In this document: piece after piece, positions 1 through 8,213 of the stretch | Layout of the letters: each line of letters opens with the position of its first letter | How positions within the stretch are numbered: position 1 is the first letter of the stretch | From: CAZWUZ01 sp964637655 [NCBI: uncultured bacterium] | GTDB lineage: Bacteria > DAOPZR01 | Length of the DNA stretch: 16,393 bases | Direction of reading: 5' to 3' | Assembly: GCA_964637655.1 (NCBI GenBank) | Contig: CAZWUZ010000046.1 | Location: forward strand, 1 to 16,393 | The notes under the pieces: generated by a model | Databases searched by the model: none | What the model saw: only the letters and a program-made list of their open reading frames with translations | What the model was told of the DNA's origin: nothing | Position numbers and translations under genes: made by a program

Positions 1-1
1 G

Positions 2-553
2 GAAACGGAACGCCGGCTGGGGTCGGGGGTGAGCGCCGCAACGGAAAACCGCTACTGGCTGCAGCAGGCACTCAACGAAGCCACGCGGGCGCCGGGGCAC
101 ATCGCGCGTCTCGTCGCGCTGCGCGTCGCCGCGGGACTCTGGGGCGGCCCGCTGGAGGACAATTATCCCTACGCGCTCTACGCGCAGCGTTCGCTGCTGC
201 GCTGGCTGGTGCCGCACTGGCTGCTCGTCACGCTCGGGCTCGGGGGGCTGCTGCTCTGGTGGCGGGGAGGGGAAACGTCGCGCGCCCGCGCGCTCTGCAC
301 CGCCGTCGTGCTCGGCACACTGCTGGCCCCCGCCCCCTTCTACGTGCTCGAGCGGCTGCGCCTGCCGCTCTGGCCGGCACTGGCGGTGGCCGCGGTCGCC
401 GGCCTCATGGCCGCGGTGCGCCTGCCGCGCCGCTGGCTGCTGCTCTACGCCCTCGCCGCGTTCATCACGCTCAACCCGTGGCTGACTGCGCGCCTCGCTC
501 CCGTCGTGGCGGAGAGTATTTGTATCGGTTTGCAGGTTATCGCAGGGTACTGA
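2..553 (+). CDS. GT-C type membrane glycosyltransferase, C-terminal part (5' end outside window)
   Basis: This is the C-terminal end of a polytopic inner-membrane protein. The frame is open from base 2 and the first GTG (base 29) is not a convincing start, so the gene begins upstream of the window. Visible features are an amphipathic stretch before the membrane part (ENRYWLQQALNEATRAPGH), a Trp/Leu-rich helix after DNYPYALYAQRSLLRW, and then two or three further hydrophobic helices. The short loop ERLRLPLWPAL between helices resembles the 'RYRLPL.P' loop of PMT/ArnT-like (GT39) enzymes, which move sugars from polyprenyl-phosphate donors onto lipids or proteins at the periplasmic face. The catalytic N-terminal half is missing, so donor and acceptor cannot be given. 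It is the only plus-strand gene and ends 3 bp from the stop of the convergent trmJ. The family call is by inference; membrane nature is clear. Confidence 0.6.
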   Translation, partial: ETERRLGSGVSAATENRYWLQQALNEATRAPGHIARLVALRVAAGLWGGPLEDNYPYALYAQRSLLRWLVPHWLLVTLGLGGLLLWWRGGETSRARALCTAVVLGTLLAPAPFYVLERLRLPLWPALAVAAVAGLMAAVRLPRRWLLLYALAAFITLNPWLTARLAPVVAESICIGLQVIAGY

Positions 554-556
554 CGT

Positions 557-1360
557 TCACGGCTTTTCCTGCCCCATGCCGGTACGCGCCGCCAGCTTGT
601 CGATACGGGTGAAGATGCCGCGCAGGATGCGCACCCACGGCTGCGTCAGTTCGCGCGCCCCGAAGATCTGCCGCAGTTCGCCGACAATTTCCGGGTTGCT
701 CTCCCGCACGTAGCCGAGTTTCCACAGCGCGCGTTCCATGTGCTGCAGCATCTGCTCGATCTCCGGCTGCGGCGCGGGCGGGAGGCGGGTATCCACCAGG
801 TATTCAGGGATCTGCGCCGAAGCGGTAAACAGTTCGTACGAGAGCAGCAGCACCGCCTGCGCCAGGTTGAGCGAACCCATCTCGTCGGCGGTGGGGATGG
901 CGATCAGTTCCTGCGCGAGCGCCACCTCGTCGTTGCTGAGCCCGTCCGCTTCGCAGCCGAAGAGCAGCGCCACGCGCCCGCGCGCGGTCGCCTCCCATAC
1001 CTTCGCCGCGCCGCCGCGGGCGGAAAGGAACGCGTAGCGGTGTTTGCGCTTGCGGCGGGTGACGGCGAAAACACGCACGCAGTCGGCCAGCGCCCCGGGG
1101 ACGGTGTCGTGGAAGGCAAGACGGTCCAGTTTGTGTTTCGCGGAGACGGCGAGCGCGCCGGCCTGTTCGCGGTCGAAGGGCTCCGTCATGGCGGCAACCC
1201 GCAGGTCGGCAAACCCGAAGTTGGTCAGCGCGCGCAGCGCGGCGCCGATGTTCCCGGAATGCGCGGGACGGGCGAGGACAAAGGCGATGCGCCCCGCTGC
1301 CGCCGCCGGCAGGTGCCCGTCGAGCACGGGCACACCCGGGGCAGATTCCACCGTGCTCAC
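557..1360 (-). CDS. trmJ: TrmJ-like tRNA 2'-O-methyltransferase (SPOUT family)
   Basis: A 267-residue SPOUT-class methyltransferase. TrmJ uses S-adenosylmethionine to methylate the ribose 2'-OH of nucleotide 32 in the tRNA anticodon loop. All three SPOUT motifs are visible: NIGAALRALTNFGF (37-50), LLFGCEADGLSNDE (132-145) and IPTADEMGSLNLAQAV (155-170), the last two forming the knotted SAM site. The C-terminal tail with LRGIFTRIDKLAARTG is typical of TrmJ rather than of TrmH or RlmB, and the length matches the family. The start is a GTG at 1360, with no clear ribosome-binding site. The gene begins 6 bp after the response-regulator stop, so it is probably the last gene of the four-gene operon and depends on read-through translation. 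No terminator is visible between it and the convergent gene 3 bp away. The link between a tRNA enzyme and a two-component system is probably only one of position. Confidence 0.88.
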   Translation of the reverse strand: MSTVESAPGVPVLDGHLPAAAAGRIAFVLARPAHSGNIGAALRALTNFGFADLRVAAMTEPFDREQAGALAVSAKHKLDRLAFHDTVPGALADCVRVFAVTRRKRKHRYAFLSARGGAAKVWEATARGRVALLFGCEADGLSNDEVALAQELIAIPTADEMGSLNLAQAVLLLSYELFTASAQIPEYLVDTRLPPAPQPEIEQMLQHMERALWKLGYVRESNPEIVGELRQIFGARELTQPWVRILRGIFTRIDKLAARTGMGQEKP

Positions 1361-1366
1361 GGCCGG

Positions 1367-2158
1367 CTACGCCGGCGGGGCGCCGGCGCTGCCGTCGAAA
1401 GCGGCCGCCAGGTCGAGGAAGTTGTCGAGCGACTTGACCTGCGTGCGCAGGGTGGCGAGCACGCGCTCGTCCTTCCCCTTGCCTTCGAGGTTGCGCAGCG
1501 TACGCTTCAGCCGCCCGCGCCGCAGTCCGAGCTTCTCGCGGATTTCCTGCACCAGCGCCGGGTCGAGCACGTTGCCCGACGCCTCCTCGAAGGCGCCGAT
1601 ATCGTCGAGCAGTTCCTTCGCCTGCAGCTTGAGCAGTTCGTCCTCGTTTTCCTGGATGAAGTACTTCATCGCCGCGATGGTGTCCTGCTTGAGGGTGGCA
1701 AGGCGGCGGCGCAGCAGCGGGCGGTTGTCGACCCCGACCACCACCTCGCGCTCCTCCCCCTCGCCGAGGATGCGCTTCACCCGTTCGAGCATGTCGGGGA
1801 TGTCGACCGGCTTGGTGATGTAATGCGACACGCCAAGCACCGCGGCCTGGCGCACCATGTCCGCCATGTTGAAGGCGGTGCTCATGATCACCGGGGTGGC
1901 GCGGTCGGTGGCGCGAATGCGCTGCAGGACCTGGATGCCCGTCATATCGGGGAGTTTGATATCGAGGATGATGAGTTCCGGATGCCATGACTCGTAGAAC
2001 TGCAGCGCCTCCTGCCCGTACTTGGCGAAGCGCAGGTCGTAGCCGAGCTCGGCGAACGCCTGCTTGTACATCAGTTGCACGTACTCGACATCGTCGACCA
2101 CCAGCACGCGCCGCCGCTTCTTCTCCTTCTTCGCCGGTTTCGCTTCGTCTGCCATCAT
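1367..2158 (-). CDS. Response regulator with N-terminal receiver and non-DNA-binding C-terminus
   Basis: A 263-residue cytoplasmic response regulator. A lysine-rich start (residues 5-17) leads into a receiver domain (about 17-130) with the acidic pair D22/D23, phospho-acceptor D66 in LIILDIK, T94 in the switch strand and K116-P117. The remaining 130 or so residues are charged and helical. They show no HTH, sigma-54 AAA+, GGDEF, EAL or HD-GYP motif, so the output is unknown and more likely acts through protein contact than DNA binding. The ATG overlaps the kinase stop by 4 bp (ATGA), and a second ATG follows at once, so MM or M are both possible starts. Its partner is almost certainly the adjacent kinase. 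It ends in TAG, 6 bp before trmJ. Confidence is high for the receiver, low for any specific output. Confidence 0.9.
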   Translation of the reverse strand: MMADEAKPAKKEKKRRRVLVVDDVEYVQLMYKQAFAELGYDLRFAKYGQEALQFYESWHPELIILDIKLPDMTGIQVLQRIRATDRATPVIMSTAFNMADMVRQAAVLGVSHYITKPVDIPDMLERVKRILGEGEEREVVVGVDNRPLLRRRLATLKQDTIAAMKYFIQENEDELLKLQAKELLDDIGAFEEASGNVLDPALVQEIREKLGLRRGRLKRTLRNLEGKGKDERVLATLRTQVKSLDNFLDLAAAFDGSAGAPPA

Positions 2159-4269
2159 GCACCCTCCGCCCGCGGCAATTGTACCGTAAAGGTGGTGCCC
2201 TTATCAACCGCGCTGCTCACCGTGATCAGTCCACCATGCGCCTCGATAACCTTGTGCGCGATGGCCAGCCCGAGCCCCGTCCCCGACGCCTTGGTCGAGC
2301 GAAAGGGGGTGAAGAGCAGCGGGATCTCCTCCGCCGGGATGCCGCAACCGCGGTCGGCAACATGCACCTCGACGCGGCCGGGGTCGGCAGGATCGACGCC
2401 GTAGCTGACGGTGATGCCCCCCTCCCGCCCGGCCATGGCATCCCCCGCGTTGCGCAGCAGGTTGAGCCAGACCCCGGTCAGCTTCTTCTCGTCACCCATG
2501 ACCGTCAGCGCGGTATCGCCGTCGACAAGGTCGACCGGCATCTGGTAGGTGTCGTCCTCGCAGAAGAGGTTGAGCACGCGGTCGAGCAGCGCGTGCACGT
2601 TGAGCGGCTGCAGGGTCAGCGTCTCCTTGCGCGCGAAATCGAGCATCCCCTGCACAAGGTCGTTGAGCCGGTCCACCTCCTGCACGATGATGCCGCTGTT
2701 GCCGGCGATCACCTCGTCATCGGGCGCCTTGCGGTGGATGAGCTGGGCGAAGCCGCGGATGAGGTTGAGCGGATTGCGGATCTCGTGGGCGATGCCCGCC
2801 GCCAGCTGCCCGAGCGCCGCCAACCGCTCCGCCTGCTTGAGATGCGTGGCCAGTTCCCGCTCGCGCGTGACGTCGGCGATGACGATAAGCACGCCGCCGT
2901 CGGCGCCCGCCGCCCCCGCCAGCGGCGCCGGCGCCACCGTTACGATGCGGCGGTCGCTGCCGACCGTCACGGTATACTCGGCCGGCGCCGCCGGTTCGCC
3001 GCGCAGCGCCGCCGCCAGCAGCGCGGGAAACTCCGTCCCCGCGAACAGCGCGCAGAGGTTGTCCTTCGGCTCGCCCATGAGCATGATGGCGTCGGTGGCG
3101 AAGATGTCGCCGAAAGCGCGGTTGGCGAAACTGACCGTGCCGCCGGCCGCGACCGCGACGATGCCGTTGTGCGTCCCCTGCAGGATCCCCTCGTTGAGCG
3201 CCACCACCTGCTCGAGTTCACGGTAGAGACGCGCGTTGCTGATGGCCACCCCGGCCTGCGCCGCCAGCTGCTCGAGCAGTTCGAGCGAACCGCGGTGGAA
3301 CGGCTCGTTGTCCTGCGGGTTGCTGATGTTGAGCACGCCGAGCACCGCCCCGTTGCTGTTGCGGATGGGCACGCTGATGAACGACTTGTTGCGGTAGCGG
3401 TCGTAGTCGTTGGGGCGGGCGAAGGCCTCGTCCTCCTCGATGTCGGGCACCAGCGCGGGGCGGTTGAGTTTCGCCACCTGCCCGGCGATCCCTTCGCCGA
3501 GGGGCGTGGTCGCCGCCTCAAGCGCCGCGTCGGGCATGCCCACCGCGCCGCGCACGCGCAGCGCCTGCCCTTCGAGCAGCATCACCGAGCAGCGCGTCAC
3601 CTTCATCGCCCGGGCGATGGCATCGACCAGCTTGGCGAGCACATCGTCGAGCAGCAGCGTCGAGGTGATCAGCGCGTTCACCTCGTGGATCAGCTTCATG
3701 TTCTGGTACTGCCGCCGCGCGGCGAGCAGCAACTTGGCCTTGTTGATGGCGATCCCCGCCGCCGTGGCGAGCCGCTCGAGGATCTCGATATCGTCCGCGG
3801 TATAACGCGCCCCGTCGAGCTTGTTGAGCACCTCGAGTACGCCGATGAGTTCGTCGCGCACCATCACGGGAACACAAAGCATGCCGCGGCTGACAAACCC
3901 CGTCTTGTCGTCAAACTGCGTCGTGCGGTGCGGGTTCTCCTCGCCGGCGTTGACCAGCAGCCGCTGCCCGGTTCTGGCCACCATGCCGGCGATCCCCTCG
4001 CCAACCGGCACCCGCATCTCCTTGAGCGGGCTGCTCTTGTCCCCCTGCGCGATCTTGAAGTAGAGGAACTGTTTCTGCGGATCGAGCAGCATGAGCGAGC
4101 CCGCCTCGCACCCGGTCAGTGTCCCCGCCGCGTCGGTAATGACATCGAGAATGGTCTCGATCTCCGTCGCCGCGTTGATGCGCGTGTAGATTTTTTCCAG
4201 GTCGGCAAGTTTGCGCAGCATCTGCCGTGCCGCCGCCAGGTCACGCTCCAGCCGCTCCGTTGCGTTCAT
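2155..4269 (-). CDS. Soluble GAF-GAF-PAS sensor histidine kinase
   Basis: A 704-residue sensor kinase that would autophosphorylate and pass phosphate to the adjacent response regulator. Domain order: short coiled coil (5-28), GAF domain 1 (about 33-175), GAF domain 2 (about 205-345), PAS-like domain (about 355-470), HisKA dimerisation domain with phospho-acceptor H495 in AHEIRNP, and an HATPase domain (about 590-700) with N-box N603/N607, G1 box DRGCGIP (639-645), F box LLFTPF and G2 box GTGLGLAI (663-670). The catalytic half resembles NtrB/AtoS kinases. There are no membrane segments or signal peptide, so it senses a cytoplasmic signal; the GAF ligands cannot be predicted. The start ATG at 4269 is preferred because it overlaps the stop of the upstream gene as ATGA. 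The open frame continues upstream, but that extension only shadows the membrane gene. It overlaps the response regulator by 4 bp. Confidence 0.93.
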   Translation of the reverse strand: MNATERLERDLAAARQMLRKLADLEKIYTRINAATEIETILDVITDAAGTLTGCEAGSLMLLDPQKQFLYFKIAQGDKSSPLKEMRVPVGEGIAGMVARTGQRLLVNAGEENPHRTTQFDDKTGFVSRGMLCVPVMVRDELIGVLEVLNKLDGARYTADDIEILERLATAAGIAINKAKLLLAARRQYQNMKLIHEVNALITSTLLLDDVLAKLVDAIARAMKVTRCSVMLLEGQALRVRGAVGMPDAALEAATTPLGEGIAGQVAKLNRPALVPDIEEDEAFARPNDYDRYRNKSFISVPIRNSNGAVLGVLNISNPQDNEPFHRGSLELLEQLAAQAGVAISNARLYRELEQVVALNEGILQGTHNGIVAVAAGGTVSFANRAFGDIFATDAIMLMGEPKDNLCALFAGTEFPALLAAALRGEPAAPAEYTVTVGSDRRIVTVAPAPLAGAAGADGGVLIVIADVTRERELATHLKQAERLAALGQLAAGIAHEIRNPLNLIRGFAQLIHRKAPDDEVIAGNSGIIVQEVDRLNDLVQGMLDFARKETLTLQPLNVHALLDRVLNLFCEDDTYQMPVDLVDGDTALTVMGDEKKLTGVWLNLLRNAGDAMAGREGGITVSYGVDPADPGRVEVHVADRGCGIPAEEIPLLFTPFRSTKASGTGLGLAIAHKVIEAHGGLITVSSAVDKGTTFTVQLPRAEGA

Positions 4270-5684
4270 GCACGCCTCCGTGTCGCCAGTACATGCCAGC
4301 CGCGCGCGTCCCCTGCGCCGCCGATCAGCTGTTCGGTTGTCCAGCCCTTGTCCTGCACCAGCGCTGCCGCCAGCGGCACCGCGGCGGGGAGCAGCACCGC
4401 CTCGGCCCCGTACGCGTTCAGCAGCGCCTTGTCGCCGCCCAGCAGTCGCCCGTAATCCTCCAGCAGGCGGGCGCTGAAGACCTCGGTACGCCCGTCGACG
4501 AAGGTGCGGAAATACGGATACGACTCGAAGATGAGCATGCCGCCCCATTCGTAGGGAACCAGCAGGCGCGTCCCTGCCGGCAGCCGCTGCTGTGCCTGCT
4601 CCAGCGCGTACGCCACCTGCGCCCGCTTTTGCGCGAAGGGCTGCCGCGCGGGCAGCGCCGATTGCCAGGCGGCGCCGGCAGCGAGCAGCAGCAGGATGAG
4701 CGCCGGCACCCGCCAGCGCAGCGGCAGCACAGGCAGGCGCCGCGCGCGTGCGGCCGGCGCCGGTGCCGGCGTACCCGCACGGCGCAGCAGTTCCCCGAGC
4801 AGCGCTACTGCCAGCACCGCGGCCGGCGCCGCCATGCGCCGGCTCTGCATGGTCCAAAGCGCAAAGAACGCCCAGAGCAGCAGCAGGCGCCAGGGTAGCG
4901 CACCGCGGGTACGCGCCGCCACACCGGCCGTCAGTGCCATCAGCAGCAGGAACGCCAGTCCGGGCGGGGTCAGCGCCACGTCGCGGAACGGGCCCCACTC
5001 CGCGACAAAGGCGGGCTTGTCTTCCGCCAGCAGCGACAGCGGCCAGCCCCACAGGTGCGCGCCCGCCGGCGTGATGAGCGTCGTCAGCGCCAGCAGCAGC
5101 AGCGCCAGCAGTTCCCGCCGCCGGGCGGCGCGCGACCACGGGCGCAGCAGCGCCCACGCCGCCAGCCCGATAAAGACCGAGGCGTGCAGGTTGGCCCAGA
5201 ACAGGAAGCCCGCCACCAGCGCCACCAGCAGGCGCGGCGTCAGCGGCCGCGCGGCGGCGCGCACGACCAGCAGCAGGCCGAGGATAAAGATCAGGTGGGG
5301 GCGCACTACCCAGAGCGGTGCCGCGGCGAGCAGGGCGAGCGCGACCAGCGCGCACCACCCCACGCCGCGCTGCGCCACCGGTGCCGCCGTGAACAGCAGC
5401 GCGGTGATACCGCCGCCCAGCAGCAGCAGCAGCGCCTGCAGCCCGGGGAGGTTGCCCTGTTGCCAGACCTTCCAGACCAGCACCGACCAGAGCCATTCAT
5501 GCGGCGTCCACGGGGTGCCGGTCGCGGTCCACGAGAAACAATCGCGAGCGGGCACTCCCTGCACACTGAAGGCACGTCCCATCCCCAGGTGCAGTGCGAG
5601 GTCCGTGTCAGCGAGCGTGCCGCCGAACGCGAGCAGGACGAGCGCCAGCCCGGCCAGCCGGAGCCAGAGCGGCGGCAGGTTCAT
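4266..5684 (-). CDS. Polytopic membrane protein of the GT-C-like 'HEWL' family
   Basis: A 472-residue inner-membrane protein with about ten hydrophobic segments and a soluble C-terminal region. The N-terminal loop after helix 1 carries DTDLALHLGMGR (26-37), then FSWT, GTPW and HEWLW. This matches the pattern (D..WHL..GR, DPFS.T, G..W..HEWL) of an uncharacterised family related to GT-C glycosyltransferases. RPHLIF, NLHASVF, and the C-terminal EWGGMLIF and FVDGRTEV (395-402) are further family hallmarks. The aspartates in the first loop are where GT-C enzymes bind metal and lipid-linked donor, but activity is unproven for this family. The start chosen is the ATG at 5684: the protein begins MNLPPLW directly at helix 1, behind a weak AGGG. 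The frame could extend to 5837, but that would run into the rpoD terminator and adds basic sequence of low quality. It is the first gene of the kinase operon. Confidence 0.75.
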   Translation of the reverse strand: MNLPPLWLRLAGLALVLLAFGGTLADTDLALHLGMGRAFSVQGVPARDCFSWTATGTPWTPHEWLWSVLVWKVWQQGNLPGLQALLLLLGGGITALLFTAAPVAQRGVGWCALVALALLAAAPLWVVRPHLIFILGLLLVVRAAARPLTPRLLVALVAGFLFWANLHASVFIGLAAWALLRPWSRAARRRELLALLLLALTTLITPAGAHLWGWPLSLLAEDKPAFVAEWGPFRDVALTPPGLAFLLLMALTAGVAARTRGALPWRLLLLWAFFALWTMQSRRMAAPAAVLAVALLGELLRRAGTPAPAPAARARRLPVLPLRWRVPALILLLLAAGAAWQSALPARQPFAQKRAQVAYALEQAQQRLPAGTRLLVPYEWGGMLIFESYPYFRTFVDGRTEVFSARLLEDYGRLLGGDKALLNAYGAEAVLLPAAVPLAAALVQDKGWTTEQLIGGAGDARGWHVLATRRRA

Positions 5685-5823
5685 CACCCTACCGCGCTCT
5701 GCGGTGGCGCGCTGCCGTCGCTTGCGCCGGCAGGAGCGCGGTGCACGGTTGCTGATGCCGCGCGCAGGGCGCGACTGCGGCAGCACCGTATGCAGATGGT
5801 ACAACGACAGCAGGAGCGCGTAC
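5685..5823. other. Spacer between the rpoD terminator and the kinase operon
   Basis: About 140 GC-rich bases that must hold the promoter for the membrane protein-kinase-regulator-trmJ operon, since a terminator lies directly upstream. On the minus strand I see no convincing TTGACA/TATAAT pair. A TTGTAC near 5800 is the closest -35-like hexamer and has no good -10 partner. I see no RNA gene or small gene. Confidence 0.4.
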
Positions 5824-5859
5824 AAAACCGCCGGCAACCCCGTGACGGGGCGCCGGCGG
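5824..5859 (-). terminator. Rho-independent terminator of dnaG-rpoD
   Basis: Outer arms CCGCCGGC (5828-5835) and GCCGGCGG (5852-5859) pair perfectly, and an inner stem CCCCGT/ACGGGG (5838-5843 and 5845-5850) continues the hairpin. Read on the minus strand, the hairpin ends in TTTT at 5827-5824. It starts 27 bases after the rpoD stop and isolates dnaG-rpoD from the kinase operon. Confidence 0.9.
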
Positions 5860-5885
5860 TCGGGAGAGCGTCATGCCACCGTGGA

Positions 5886-8213
5886 CTACGTGTTCAGGTA
5901 CGCGCGCAGCAGGCGCGAGCGGTTAGGATGTTTCAGCTTGCGCAGCGCCTTCCCCTCGATCTGGCGGATACGTTCCCGCGTGACATTGAACATCGCGCCG
6001 ACCTCCTCAAGGGTGCGTTCATAACCGTCCTCCAGCCCGAAGCGGTACTTGATGACCTCCTCCTCGCGCGGGTCGAGCGTCTTGAGCACGTCGGCCAGCT
6101 GCTCGCGCAGCAGGTTGTTGGTCGTCGAACTGGCCGGCGAGGTGACCGCAGTGTCCTCGATGAAATCGACGAGATGCGACTCCTCCTCCTCGCCGATGGG
6201 GGTCTCCAGCGAGATCGGCTCCTCGGCGATCTTCATGATCCCCTGCACCTTGGTCGTCGACCACTTGAGCTTTTTGGCGATTTCCCCGGCGTTCGGCTCG
6301 CGGTCGTACTTCTGGATCAGCTGGCGCGACTCCTTGACCACCTTGTTGATCTGTTCGACCATGTGCACCGGGATGCGGATGGTGCGCGACTGGTCGGCGA
6401 TGGCGCGGGTGATCGCCTGGCGCACCCACCAGGTGGCGTAGGTGGAGAACTTGTAGCCGCGGTAGTGCTCGAACTTGTCCACCGCCTTCATCAGTCCCAT
6501 GTTCCCCTCCTGGATAAGGTCGAGGAACGACAGGCCGCGGTTGACATACTTCTTGGCGATGGAGACGACAAGGCGCAGGTTCGACTGCGCCAGTTCGCTC
6601 TTCGCCGCGTAGAGGTGGTCGTAGGCGGCGGTCAGCTGGCGCCGCGTCTCAGCCATCCGCTCGGGGGTCATCAGGCAGAGGTCGCACATCACCGGCCAGA
6701 CCGGCTTCTTCGCCACGTGGCGGTCGCCATGCAGTTCGCGGTCGAGTTTCTGCCAGCGCGTCTTCCATTCCTGCAGCGCGGCATAGCCGACACGGAAGCG
6801 CTTTTTGCACTGCGTGTCGAGTTGCTCCGTCGCCGTCGCCAGCTCGAGCTTGCACTTGGCCAGTTTTTCGACCGGCAGGCGCAGGGTCTGCGCCAGCGCC
6901 TCGAGCTGCGCCGCGTCAGCCGTCGCCACCCGCGTGCGGTACTCGCCGAGGTTCGCCGGCAGCGTCGTCACGCGACGGCGGCTGCACTTGACCCAGAGCG
7001 CGGCATGTTCCTGCTCGAGGTCACGCAGCAGGTGCAGGAACTGCGGCGGCGTGCACTTCGTGAAATCGGCGAACTGCCGGCGCAGTTTGAGGTACTCTTC
7101 CGCCGTCCTGGCCATCTTGTCGAACCGCTTGGCCATAATCGAGATCAGCTTGCGGTTGCAGGTGGTCGCGAGGATCAGGTCGGCAATCTTCGACTCGATC
7201 TGCGCCATGTGCAGCGCCAGTTTGCCCGTCCTGGCCTGCCCCGCCCCCGCCAGTGCGCGATGGTCGCGCACCAGGTTGCGCCGCTGGTTCTCCAGCGACG
7301 TCACCGTCGAGCGGATGCGCGCATGCCAGGCGCGCACATCCTTCTCCGTCAGGCGTTCGGTCTTGCGCACGTCGACCAGGCGCTTGAGATTGACCCGGCT
7401 GGCGAGCACCAGCCGCCCCATGCGGATGTACTCGAATGCCACCCACCCGGTGGAGAAAAGCAGGCGGTTGTACGCCGTCTCCGCGTCGCGGATTTTCTTC
7501 GCCAGTTCCGCCTCGTGCTCACTGTCGAGCAGGTCGATGCCGCCGACCTCGTTGAGGTACATCTTGACCGCGTCCTCGGTATGCGGCCGCACCGCGGGAA
7601 CGGGCTTCGCCTCCGCCGCCGGTTTCGCCGGCGCGGCCGGGGCGGCGGTCGCCGCCGCCGGTTCCTTCACCGCTTTCAGGCGCGGCGCCTCGACCGTACC
7701 GCGTACCCGCGCCGTCCCCCCCGTCTCCCCCGCCTCGTCGATAACCTTGATGGCAAGGTGTTCGAGCAGCGAGAAGACGTCGGCGATGGTATCCGGGTTG
7801 TTCATCTCCTCGGGCAGCCGGTTGTTGATGTCGTCGTAGGTCAGATAGCCCTGCTGCCGCCCGAAGTCCGCAAGTTTTCGCACCTGCGCGTCGTCGCGCA
7901 GCGCCGCCAGCACCGGGCTGAGCGTAACCGGTTTCTCCGGGGCGGCCTTGCTGCCGGACACCGGTTTCCGCGCCGCCGCGGCCGGTTTCGCCGCCACGTG
8001 TTTTTTCGCCACCGGCTGCTTCGCCACCGGCTGCTTCGCTACCGGTTTCTTCGCCACCGGTTTCTTCGCTACCGGTTTCTTCGCTACCGGCTTCTTCGCT
8101 ACCGGCTTCTTTTTTGCCGCCGGTCGCGACGCTGCCGCTTTTTTCTTTTTCGCCGCCGGCGGCTTCTTCGCTGCCGGGCGTTTTTTCTGCGGACGTGCTG
8201 TGGCTTTGCTCAT
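5886..8213 (-). CDS. rpoD: Primary sigma factor RpoD (sigma-70) with Lys/Ala/Pro-rich N-terminal tail
   Basis: A 775-residue housekeeping sigma factor that directs RNA polymerase to -10/-35 promoters. Domain order: a basic tail (1-96), region 1.1 (about 97-160), a second Ala/Pro linker (180-208), region 1.2 (214-246), a large non-conserved insert (about 247-530), region 2 with [17 protein letters not shown] and [15 protein letters not shown] (545-618), region 3 (619-700) and region 4 with the helix-turn-helix [20 protein letters not shown] (735-754). Regions 2.4 and 4.2 look normal, so promoters in this genome should resemble TTGACA/TATAAT. The large insert is typical of proteobacterial-type RpoD. 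The tail is unusual: eight [15 protein letters not shown] pentapeptides after a KKxPAAKK stretch, resembling histone H1-like basic tails. The start ATG overlaps the dnaG stop by 4 bp, the gene ends in TAG, and a strong terminator follows. Confidence 0.97.
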   Translation of the reverse strand: MSKATARPQKKRPAAKKPPAAKKKKAAASRPAAKKKPVAKKPVAKKPVAKKPVAKKPVAKQPVAKQPVAKKHVAAKPAAAARKPVSGSKAAPEKPVTLSPVLAALRDDAQVRKLADFGRQQGYLTYDDINNRLPEEMNNPDTIADVFSLLEHLAIKVIDEAGETGGTARVRGTVEAPRLKAVKEPAAATAAPAAPAKPAAEAKPVPAVRPHTEDAVKMYLNEVGGIDLLDSEHEAELAKKIRDAETAYNRLLFSTGWVAFEYIRMGRLVLASRVNLKRLVDVRKTERLTEKDVRAWHARIRSTVTSLENQRRNLVRDHRALAGAGQARTGKLALHMAQIESKIADLILATTCNRKLISIMAKRFDKMARTAEEYLKLRRQFADFTKCTPPQFLHLLRDLEQEHAALWVKCSRRRVTTLPANLGEYRTRVATADAAQLEALAQTLRLPVEKLAKCKLELATATEQLDTQCKKRFRVGYAALQEWKTRWQKLDRELHGDRHVAKKPVWPVMCDLCLMTPERMAETRRQLTAAYDHLYAAKSELAQSNLRLVVSIAKKYVNRGLSFLDLIQEGNMGLMKAVDKFEHYRGYKFSTYATWWVRQAITRAIADQSRTIRIPVHMVEQINKVVKESRQLIQKYDREPNAGEIAKKLKWSTTKVQGIMKIAEEPISLETPIGEEEESHLVDFIEDTAVTSPASSTTNNLLREQLADVLKTLDPREEEVIKYRFGLEDGYERTLEEVGAMFNVTRERIRQIEGKALRKLKHPNRSRLLRAYLNT
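7993..8112 (-). repeat. Tandem 15-bp repeat, eight units, inside rpoD
   Basis: Eight consecutive 15-bp units starting at 7993, 8008, 8023, 8038, 8053, 8068, 8083 and 8098. The plus-strand consensus is GCYACCGGYTTCTTC. The units encode the pentapeptide K-K-P-V-A, with Gln for Lys in two units (TGC for TTC) and His for Pro in the last (CACGTG). Most differences are at synonymous positions. The 15-bp length keeps the reading frame, so changes in copy number would alter only the length of the RpoD tail. Confidence 0.95.

Noticed and set aside
1987-4455. An 822-residue plus-strand open frame opposite the histidine kinase
   Set aside because: It is the antisense shadow of the kinase, with low-complexity Arg/His/Val composition and no recognisable motif.
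4266-5837. A longer start (5837) for the membrane protein
   Set aside because: The extension would begin inside the rpoD terminator hairpin, and it adds a basic stretch unlike the family, whose members start directly at the first membrane helix.
7993-8112. A CRISPR-like array from the regularly spaced repeats
   Set aside because: The 15-bp units are directly adjacent with no spacers, and are in frame within rpoD.
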